A stretch of 64,000 nucleotides of DNA from an uncultured bacterium (GTDB lineage Bacteria; Verrucomicrobiota; Kiritimatiellia; RFP12; UBA1067), in contig CADCAK010000012.1 in the NCBI GenBank assembly GCA_902799385.1, positions 1-64,000 on the forward strand, written 5' to 3'. Both the position numbers and the translations under genes were made by a program. This document shows, in pieces, positions 53,209 through 61,600 of the stretch. The notes beneath the pieces were generated by a model. That model did not search any database. It was not told the DNA's origin and saw nothing but the letters and a program-made list of their open reading frames with translations. Positions within the stretch are counted from its first letter, which is position 1; each line of letters opens with the position of its first letter.

Positions 53209-54081
53209 ATGAAGATAAAAGACATACTTGCGAAGGGACTCCCGTCCGTCTCGTTCGAGATATTTCCGCCTCGTAGCGACTCTCCCTTCGAGCCGATGAA
53301 GGAAGCCGTCGAGCGCCTTGCCCGCCAACGCCCGTCGTTCATGTCGGTTACATACGGCGCCTCGGGCAACGCCCAGGCGAACACAGTGGAAGTCGCCTCG
53401 TTCGTGCAGAAGTGCGGCGTCCCGGCGCTCGCGCACCTCACTTGCATCGCCGCCACCAAGGACAACATCGACAAAGAGGTGGCCGCCCTGCGAGGCGCCG
53501 GCATAGAAAACGTCCTCTGCCTGCGCGGGGACATTCCGAAGGGCACGGAAGGACAGGCGCAAGGCCCCTTCCAGCATGCCGTGGACCTCGTGCGCGCCCT
53601 GCGGCCCGCAGGCTTCTGCCTCGGCGGCGCATGCTACCCTGAATGCCATCCCGACTGCGCACACATGGAAGACGACATATTGCATCTGTGCGAAAAAGTC
53701 GAAGCGGGGCTCGACTTCGTCACCACGCAAATGTTCTTCGACAACAACATCTTCTACCGCTACCTCTCAAAGCTACGCGACAGGGGCGTTACGGTGCCGG
53801 TGATCGCTGGCATAATGCCCGTCACGAACGGCAAGCAGATCGCACGCATCTGCCGCCTATCGGGGACATACCTGCCAAGCCGCTTCAAGGCGATAGTCGA
53901 CCGCTACGGCGACAGGCCCCCTGCCATGCTCGACGCCGGCGTCGCCTACGCAACCGAGCAGATAGTAGACCTCTTCGCAAACGGCGTGAACGCCGTGCAC
54001 GTCTACACGATGAACAGGCCAGAAGTCGCCGAGCGCATAATGGCGAACCTGCGAAGCATACTGTCGAACGATGACCGTTGA
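53209..54081 (+). CDS. metF: 5,10-Methylenetetrahydrofolate reductase
   Basis: A FAD enzyme producing 5-methyl-THF, the methyl donor for MetH. 290 residues, usual bacterial length. Motifs: SFEIFPPRSD, SVTYGASG, LAHLTCIAATKDNI, VLCLRGDIPKG, ACYPECHPD and TQMFFDNNIFYRY. First gene of a coupled metF, reactivation protein, metH block; the next gene overlaps its end by 11 nt. Confidence 0.95.
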   Translation: MKIKDILAKGLPSVSFEIFPPRSDSPFEPMKEAVERLARQRPSFMSVTYGASGNAQANTVEVASFVQKCGVPALAHLTCIAATKDNIDKEVAALRGAGIENVLCLRGDIPKGTEGQAQGPFQHAVDLVRALRPAGFCLGGACYPECHPDCAHMEDDILHLCEKVEAGLDFVTTQMFFDNNIFYRYLSKLRDRGVTVPVIAGIMPVTNGKQIARICRLSGTYLPSRFKAIVDRYGDRPPAMLDAGVAYATEQIVDLFANGVNAVHVYTMNRPEVAERIMANLRSILSNDDR

Positions 54082-54652
54082 CCTCGCCGAGATCGCGCGC
54101 TACATGCGCATGGGCGCTTCCGTGCCGGAGGGCGAGCTTGCCGCGCGCGTCGAGAAGCTGCGCGACGAAGCGCTTGGAACCGTGCGCGCCGCCCGCATCT
54201 GGCGACGGTTTAAAGTATCCGACGGCGCAATAAAGTCGGGCTCGGTGCGACTCGAGATAGGCGGAACTCTCGCACAACACATCGCAGGATGCCAAGATGC
54301 GTTCCTGGTGTGCGGAACGATTGGATCCGCGTTCGACGCGTTCCAGCGCCGCGCTTCCGTGTCGTCGGGAGTGGACGCGCTAGTCGTGCAGGCCATCGGC
54401 GCGGCGCTCATCGAGAAGTGGATGGACGAGACGGAAGACGAGATTCGAAAAGAGCTTGCGCCAGACGAATCGCTCGTCTCGCGCTACTCGCCGGGCTACG
54501 GGGACTTCCCTCTCGCCGCACAGCGCACGCTCCTTGACCTTCTCGACGCGCCGCGCTGCGCGGGGGTGTCGCTCACGGACTCGCTGCTGATGGTTCCGTC
54601 GAAATCGGTAAGTGCCGTCATCGGCGTCAAGAAAGGCATGTCGTCCGAATGA
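54071..54652 (+). CDS. Stand-alone MetH reactivation-domain protein
   Basis: 193 residues, similar to the C-terminal B12-reactivation domain of large MetH enzymes: SGVDALVVQAIGAALIEKW, then SRYSPGYGDFPLAAQ and the hallmark SLTDSLLMVPSKSVSAVIGV. It would bind S-adenosylmethionine and help re-methylate oxidised cobalamin in the adjacent MetH, which lacks this domain. Overlaps metF by 11 nt and metH by 4 nt, so made together. Confidence 0.88.
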   Translation: MTVDLAEIARYMRMGASVPEGELAARVEKLRDEALGTVRAARIWRRFKVSDGAIKSGSVRLEIGGTLAQHIAGCQDAFLVCGTIGSAFDAFQRRASVSSGVDALVVQAIGAALIEKWMDETEDEIRKELAPDESLVSRYSPGYGDFPLAAQRTLLDLLDAPRCAGVSLTDSLLMVPSKSVSAVIGVKKGMSSE

Positions 54653-57069
54653 CCGACTTAATGGCACAGACAGGCCGCGTCTTATTCCTGGACGGCGGGA
54701 TGGGCACACAGCTGCAGGCAAAGGGCCTCCAGCCCGGCGAAGTCCCAGAGCTCTGGAACCTCTCGCGTCCAGCCGACGTCCGCGCCGTCCACGAGGCATA
54801 CTTCGCCGCAGGCGCTGACACGGTGTACACCAACACCTTCGGCGCGAATGCCGCAAAGTACCACGGCGACGCACCGCTCGCAGACGTAATCACGGCAGCG
54901 GTCGGGATTGCGCGGGAAGCCGCCTCCGCCGCAGGGCGAAAGCGCTTCGTCGCGCTCGACGTCGGGCCCACGGGCCGGCTTCTCAAGCCCTCGGGAGACT
55001 TCGAGTTCGACGCGGCCTACGACGCCTTTGCGGAGCAAGTCGCTGTCGGGGCCAAGGCGGGGGCCGATCTCGTCGTGGTCGAGACGATGGGCGACACATA
55101 CGAAATCAAGGCGGCTGTCCTCGCGGCAAAGGAAAACTCGTCGCTCCCAGTCATCGCAACGGTCGCCCTCGGCGAGGATGGCAAGCTCCTTACGGGCGCC
55201 GACGTCGAATGCGTCGCGGCGATTCTCGAAGGACTTCGCGTAGACGCGCTCGGCTTCAACTGCGGCTTTGGGCCAGACTTGATGCTGCCGTACGTCAGGC
55301 GCCTTGCCGCCATGACATCGCTTCCCATCGCCGTCAAGCCAAACGCAGGACTTCCGCAGGTAGTCGATGGGCGCACGGTCTTTACGGTCGGTCCCGAGGA
55401 ATTTGCCCGCGACGTCGCCGCGCTCGTCGATGCCGGTGCATCAATCGTGGGCGGATGCTGTGGAACGACGCCCGCGCACATCGCCGCCGTCAAGGCGGCA
55501 CTCGGGACGAGAGCCCCGAAGCCGCATTCCCCGGCACCGAGGACCATCATCGCCTCTGGCTCGCGCGCGGTTGAAATCTCGATGGACGACACCGTCATAA
55601 TCGGCGAGCGCATCAACCCAACCGGCAAGAAGAAACTAAAGGCCGCGCTTACCGAGGGCGACGTCGCATACGTGCTGAGAGAGGCAGTCTCGCAAGCCGA
55701 TGCGGGAGCGCACATCCTCGATGTCAACGTAGGCGTTCCCGGTCTTGACGAGCCAGCCGTCCTCGACTCGACGATACAGGCCGTACAGAGCGTCACCGAC
55801 CTTCCCCTCCAAATCGACACTTCAGACCCGAAGGCCCTTGAGCGGGCGCTGAGGCACTACAACGGCAAGGCGCTCGTAAACTCCGTGAACGGCAAGGAAG
55901 AATCGATGTCGGCCGTCCTTCCTCTCGTAGCGAAATACGGCGGCGCAGTAGTAGCGCTCACTCTCGACGAGGCAGGAATACCGCCTATCGCAGACGGCCG
56001 CATCGCAATCGCAAAGAAGATACTCGCAAGAGGCGCGGAATACGGGCTTAAGCCCTCCGACTTCGTTATCGACGTTCTCTGCCTCGCCGTCAGCGCTGAC
56101 GCGCAAAGCGCGAATGTAATACTCGAATCCCTGCAGAGGGCGAGATGCGAACTCGGCTGCCGCACGTGCCTCGGAGTGTCGAACATCTCCTTCGGACTTC
56201 CGGCGCGCCCACTTCTCAACGCGACGTTCTACACGATGGCACTCGCAAACGGGCTCTCCGCCGGCATCGTCAATCCCCTTGCCGCCGACATGATGACGGC
56301 CTATCGCGCCTTCCGCGCGCTGACGGCAAAAGACGCAACATGCGCGGAGTGGATCGAGCACTTCAGGGAATGGGCACCCACTTCAACAGTGTCGGCGACA
56401 GGCGGCAAATCCGCCGCGCCGGGGGTTCAAGGCGACGCCAAGCAGACGGAATCGCCAATCTCGACCGCAATACGCCACGGGCTTAAGTCTGACGCGGCGA
56501 CGGCGGCAAAGGCCGCGCTTGCAAACGGCGCAGCGGCGCTTGACATCATCGGCAACGACATCGTGCCAGCGCTCGAAGTAGTCGGCAAGGGCTTCGAGGC
56601 CGGCACCATGTTTCTTCCACAGCTCTTGATGGCGGCCGAAGCGGCCGGCGCAGCGTTCGAGGTTGTCAGGGCGTCGTTGCCAACAAGGGACGACGGGAGC
56701 GTGAGGGGGCCGATCATAATGGCAACGGTCAAGGGTGACATACACGATATCGGCAAGAACATCTGCCGGGCGCTACTTGAGAACTACGGTTTCAAGGTAA
56801 TAGATCTCGGACGCGACGTTTCCCCTGAGGCGGTCGTTACGGCGGCACTTCGGGAAAATGCGCGACTCGTCGGGCTTTCCGCGCTTATGACGACTACCGT
56901 CGGCGCAATGGAAGAGACGATACGACTCGTCCATGAACGCGTCCCCGGATGCCTCGTCACGGTCGGCGGCGCTGTGCTGACTTCCGATTTTGCTGAGAAG
57001 ATCGGCGCAGACCACTACGCGCGAAACGCAATGGGGCTCGTCAGATACGCCGAATCCATCTTTCCGTAA
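54649..57069 (+). CDS. metH: Cobalamin-dependent methionine synthase lacking the reactivation domain
   Basis: 806 residues against ~1200 for E. coli MetH. Domains: homocysteine-binding barrel (1-290) with zinc ligands in GFNCGFGP and GGCCGTTP; pterin-binding barrel (about 310-570, ERINPTGKKKL); cobalamin module (about 600-806) with the B12 His motif KGDIHDIGKN and LVGLSALMTTTVGAM. The C-terminal activation domain is supplied by the gene immediately upstream. Methylates homocysteine using 5-methyl-THF from MetF. Confidence 0.93.
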   Translation: MTDLMAQTGRVLFLDGGMGTQLQAKGLQPGEVPELWNLSRPADVRAVHEAYFAAGADTVYTNTFGANAAKYHGDAPLADVITAAVGIAREAASAAGRKRFVALDVGPTGRLLKPSGDFEFDAAYDAFAEQVAVGAKAGADLVVVETMGDTYEIKAAVLAAKENSSLPVIATVALGEDGKLLTGADVECVAAILEGLRVDALGFNCGFGPDLMLPYVRRLAAMTSLPIAVKPNAGLPQVVDGRTVFTVGPEEFARDVAALVDAGASIVGGCCGTTPAHIAAVKAALGTRAPKPHSPAPRTIIASGSRAVEISMDDTVIIGERINPTGKKKLKAALTEGDVAYVLREAVSQADAGAHILDVNVGVPGLDEPAVLDSTIQAVQSVTDLPLQIDTSDPKALERALRHYNGKALVNSVNGKEESMSAVLPLVAKYGGAVVALTLDEAGIPPIADGRIAIAKKILARGAEYGLKPSDFVIDVLCLAVSADAQSANVILESLQRARCELGCRTCLGVSNISFGLPARPLLNATFYTMALANGLSAGIVNPLAADMMTAYRAFRALTAKDATCAEWIEHFREWAPTSTVSATGGKSAAPGVQGDAKQTESPISTAIRHGLKSDAATAAKAALANGAAALDIIGNDIVPALEVVGKGFEAGTMFLPQLLMAAEAAGAAFEVVRASLPTRDDGSVRGPIIMATVKGDIHDIGKNICRALLENYGFKVIDLGRDVSPEAVVTAALRENARLVGLSALMTTTVGAMEETIRLVHERVPGCLVTVGGAVLTSDFAEKIGADHYARNAMGLVRYAESIFP

Positions 57070-57198
57070 GCCGCCGCAGGCGGAATGTTTACAGCGAATT
57101 GGATTCTGCAAGGGCGGCTGTTACAAACCATGTAAAAGCCATCCTTCCCCGTGCCGTTGCAAGCGCCTTGGCACAAAATGTGCTTTTTGTCCTTTGAT

Positions 57199-58587
57199 AT
57201 GCAAAGAGTACACGACATCTATCGCCCGACCGAGGAGCGCAAAGCCGACTGGAAGGAAGTCGAACGGTCGCTTACAGACGACGAGCTGAAAGCGCAGACC
57301 TCGCGCTGCATGAACTGCGGCCAGCCCTTCTGCCATGCCTACGGCTGCCCTCTCGGGAATCTCGTCCCCGACCAGAACCGCGCCGTGGCGCAGGGCGACT
57401 GGAAACGCGCCTACGACCTACTTGGCCAAAACTCCGACTTCCCAGAATTCACCTCGCGCATCTGCCCTGCTCTTTGCGAGGCTTCATGCGTACACCAGCT
57501 CGACGAAGAGTCTGTCATGGTGCGACAGTCGGAAAAGCGCATCATCGAGACCGCCTTCGAGCGCGGCTGGGTGGTGCCGCGCCCACCCATGCAGGAAAAC
57601 GGCAAGAAGGTCGCGATAATCGGCGCAGGCCCAGCCGGACTTTCCGCAGCTGTCACGCTTCGCCGACGTGGCTGGGCGGTCACGGTCTACGAAAGGCGCG
57701 CCAATGTCGGCGGGCTTCTCCGCTACGGCATCCCTTGCTTCAAGCTCGACAAGGCGCTTATCGAACGCCGTCGGAAGATCCTCGAAGCGGAAGGCATCAA
57801 GTTCGTGACTGGCTGCGAAGTCGGAAAGGACGTTTCTGCGGAATGGCTCGCGAAGGAAAACGACGCCGTAGTCGTTGCAATCGGAACACCTGCTGCGCGC
57901 GACCTCAAGATTCCAGGGCGCGAACTTAAGGGCGTACATCTCGCGCTTGAGCTACTTGAGGGTCAGAACCGCTTCCTGACGGGCGAGATTCCCGAAGCGC
58001 CGATTTCCGCCAAGGGCAAGAAGGTGCTGGTGATTGGCGGCGGCGACACTGGCTCGGACTGCGTAGGCACGTCGATACGCCAAGGCGCAAAGTCGGTGAC
58101 GCAGATCGAGATCATGCCGAAGCCGCCGGACGAGCGCGACGCCTCAACTCCCTGGCCGCTCTGGCCTTACATGCTCCGCACGAGCTCCAGCCACAAGGAA
58201 GGATGCGAGAGGCGCTGGAACCTCAACTCGCTCAAGTTCGTCGGCCCCGAACCATCTAACCACCAAACTACCAAACTACCTAACCATGTCGCCGGTGTCG
58301 AAGTTGAGACCGTCGAATGGGAGTTCACTCCCGAAGGCAGGCCCGCGAAGTTTCATTCCGTGCCGGGCACGAAGGAACTCATTGAGGCCGACCTTGTGTT
58401 TCTCGCGATGGGCTTCACCGGCGTCCCGACCACAAGCCCGATTGTCGCGCAGCTTGGGCTCCAGCAAACGCCGCGCACCGCGCTCATATCGGACGCCGCA
58501 AAGAACATATACTGCGTCGGCGACTGTGCAAACGGCGCGTCGCTCGTCGTCCGCGCTCTCGCGAGCGGAAAGAATCTGCCACTCTGA
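57199..58587 (+). CDS. gltD: Glutamate synthase small subunit
   Basis: Carries electrons from NADPH to GltB. 462 residues. The N-terminal Fe-S Cys motif is CMNCGQPFCHAYGCPLGN with CPALCEASC; FAD-binding GAGPAGLSAA; NADPH-binding VIGGGDTGSD; C-terminal VGDCANGASLVVRA. Start at 57199 (MQRVHDIYRPTEERKADW) gives the normal N-terminus. A repeat-derived insert (PSNHQTTKLPNHVAG) breaks a loop near residue 355. Thirteen nt before gltB. Confidence 0.93.
   Translation: MQRVHDIYRPTEERKADWKEVERSLTDDELKAQTSRCMNCGQPFCHAYGCPLGNLVPDQNRAVAQGDWKRAYDLLGQNSDFPEFTSRICPALCEASCVHQLDEESVMVRQSEKRIIETAFERGWVVPRPPMQENGKKVAIIGAGPAGLSAAVTLRRRGWAVTVYERRANVGGLLRYGIPCFKLDKALIERRRKILEAEGIKFVTGCEVGKDVSAEWLAKENDAVVVAIGTPAARDLKIPGRELKGVHLALELLEGQNRFLTGEIPEAPISAKGKKVLVIGGGDTGSDCVGTSIRQGAKSVTQIEIMPKPPDERDASTPWPLWPYMLRTSSSHKEGCERRWNLNSLKFVGPEPSNHQTTKLPNHVAGVEVETVEWEFTPEGRPAKFHSVPGTKELIEADLVFLAMGFTGVPTTSPIVAQLGLQQTPRTALISDAAKNIYCVGDCANGASLVVRALASGKNLPL
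58251..58286. repeat. accaaact-type repeat inside gltD
   Basis: Period-8 units (accaccaa, actaccaa, actaccta). Same family as gltB 61341 and 62606; frame kept. Confidence 0.75.
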
Positions 58588-58600
58588 AGGAAAACGAGAC

Positions 58601-61600
58601 ATGAATCAGCAAAGCAAACACGAACAACGGGGCCTCTACAGGAGCGAATACGAGCACGACGCGTGCGGTGTCGGAATGGTGGCAAACCTCTCGGGCGAAG
58701 CAAGCCACGACATCGTCGAGAAAGGCATGACGATACTGAAGCGGCTCATGCACCGAGGCGCGACCGGCAACGATCCGGAGACTGGCGACGGCGCAGGGCT
58801 TCTTATGAAGATTCCTCATGGGTTCTTCAGGAAGGTTTTATCTCGCGCAGAGACGCCGAGGCGCGGAGGTGATGATTTATTTGGTGTGGGAATGCTCTTT
58901 GGGGGAGAGGGCGAAGAAGAAAAGATAGAGTCCATCGTAAAAGAGAACGGTTGCGATGTGTTAGCATGGCGCGATGTGCCGACGAACCCCGACGCCATCG
59001 GCCACGACGCTCGCTCCGTCATGCCGAAGATAAGGCAATTATTTATAGCCACAAAGAACACAGAGAACACAAAGAACATAGAGAACAAAGAGCTTTGTGA
59101 CCTTTGTGATCTTTGTGGCAAAAATCCCGAGACCTCCTTCGAGCGCCGTCTTTATATCATTCGCCGCGAGATTGAGAAATCGACGAAGGACACATACATC
59201 TGCTCCTGCTCTTCGCGCACGATCGTCTACAAGGGACTGCTCCTCGCGACGCAGATAGAGAAGTTCTATCCCGATCTCTCCGACCCGGACTTCATCTCTC
59301 CGTTCGCAATCGTCCACCAGCGCTACTCAACGAACACGTTCCCCACTTGGGAACTCGCGCACCCCTTCCGCGCCATCGCGCACAACGGCGAGATAAACGC
59401 GATCAAGGGCAACCTCACCGCACTCGCGGCACGCGAGGCATCGCTCGAGTCCCCGACCTTCGGCGACGACCTAAAGAAGCTGCTTCCCATTGTCCACGGC
59501 GGACAGTCCGACTCCGCGTCTTTAGACAACATCTTCGAGCTGCTCGTCGCGGCCGGGCGCGACGCACCGCACGCGATGATGATGCTCGTTCCCCAGGCAT
59601 GGGGCGCCAAGTATCACATGGGCCACGACGTCCGCGCGTTCTACGAATACCACTCCGCGCTTATGGAGCCGTGGGATGGCCCTGCCGCAGTCGCCTTCAC
59701 CGACGGCCTTGGCCTCGGCGCGACACTTGACCGCAACGGCCTTAGGCCGGCGAGGTGGACGCTCACCAAAAACGGACTCTTCGTCCTTGCGTCCGAAACA
59801 GGCGTTCTCGATATTGCGCCAGGCGACGTCGAGCGTCACGGGCGGCTGAAACCGGGCGCGATACTCTGGCTCGACCTCGAAAAGCACCGTCTCATGGAAG
59901 ACGCCGAGATCAAGAACTTCTACGCAAGGCGGCGCCCCTACCGTCGCTGGGTAAAGGAAAACCAGATTCCGGTTACCGGGCTCTTTACCGAGATTGTTCC
60001 TTCGGAATTGGGGAACGGGGAATGGGGAACGTATCCCCCGAGCGAAGCGAGCGCCGAAGGCGGCTCAATGCGGGGTGGGAATGGGATTCAGCGTGAGCGC
60101 GAGAGATTCGGCTGGTCGCTTGAGGACGTCGAGCTCATACTGCGTCCTATGGCCGAGACTGGACACGAGCCAGTCGGCGCGATGGGCAACGACGCGGCGC
60201 TTGCGTGCCTGAGAGGAGAGGGAAGAGGGAAGGGGGAAGAGGGAAGAGGATTTCGCCTGTTCGACTGTTTCCACCAGCTTTTCGCACAGGTGACGAACCC
60301 GCCGATCGACCCGATCCGCGAAGAGCTCGTCATGTCGATAATGACCTACATCGGCAACGAAGGCAACATCCTCGCAGAGACGCCCGGACACGCGCGGCTC
60401 GTAAAGATGACCCGCCCCGTCCTGACCGACGACGAGCTTAAGAGGATGCGCAACATCCCCGACTTCCCAGCAAAGACGCTTTCGATGTACTTCGAGGGCG
60501 AACTTAAATCCGCTCTCGACGCACTCGCGGCCGATGCGCTCGCAGCCGTAAAGGAAGGCGCAAAGATAGTTATTTTGACCGATCGAATATCTCACGCAGA
60601 GACACGTAACCGCCCCTTGAGGGTGGGCGCGACCCTTGGGGAAGCGACCGAGCCGAGCGGAGCGAGTGCCGAGAGTCACAGAGAAGAATCGCCACAACTC
60701 TCTGCGCCTCAGCGCCTCTGCGCGAGCAAAAAGATTCCCTCCCTTCTTGCGGTTGCGGCGGTTAACAAGGCGCTTGTCGACGCGGGTGTCAGGCCATCGG
60801 TGGGCATAGTCGTCGAGTCCGGCGAAGTGCGCGAAGTGCACCACTTCGCTGTTCTCCTCGGTTTCGGCGCGACTGCCGTGAACCCCTATCTTGCACTTGC
60901 GACTGTCACGGAAATCGGCAAGGACGACACGGTCAAGGCGGCGGCGAACTATGTCACAGCCGTGTGCAAGGGGCTGATGAAGATAATGTCCAAGATGGGC
61001 ATTTCGACCTTGAGGTCCTATCGCTCGGCTCGCATCTTCGAGGCGGTCGGCCTCGGGCCGAAGATCATGGCCGAGTATTTTGCCGGCGTCACCTCGCCCG
61101 TCGGAGGACTAGAGATTGAAGATATCGAAAAGATCATCTCGCGCAGAGGCGCAGAGGCGCAGAGTGTTGGCGGCGAGTATCGCACTAGGAATGGCGGCGA
61201 GGAGCACCTCTGGACGCCGCAGCGTCTCGTCGACTTCCGCGAGTCCGTACGCCACGATGACTACGCGCGCTTCAAACGCTACACCGACGATATCGACCAG
61301 AATAGCCATGTCACTCTCCGCTCTCAGTTGGAGTTCAAGCTCAACCACCAAACCACCGAACCACAAAACCACCAAACCACCGACGTCGAAGACGTCGACT
61401 CCATAGTGAAGCACTTCGTCGGCGGTGCAATGTCGCTCGGCTCGCTCTCTCCCGAGGCGCATGAGACAATCGCCCTCGCGCTGAACGGACTCGGCACGAT
61501 GTCCAACTCGGGCGAAGGCGGCGAGAATCCCGAGCGCTTCGGCACCGAGAAGAACAGCGCCATCAAGCAAGTCGCCTCTGGGCGCTTCGGCGTGACGATC

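Noticed and set aside
58286-58600. 105-codon in-frame extension upstream of gltB
   Set aside because: It overlaps gltD in another frame with Ser/Arg-rich content; ATG 58601 has a ribosome site and gives the proper glutaminase N-terminus.
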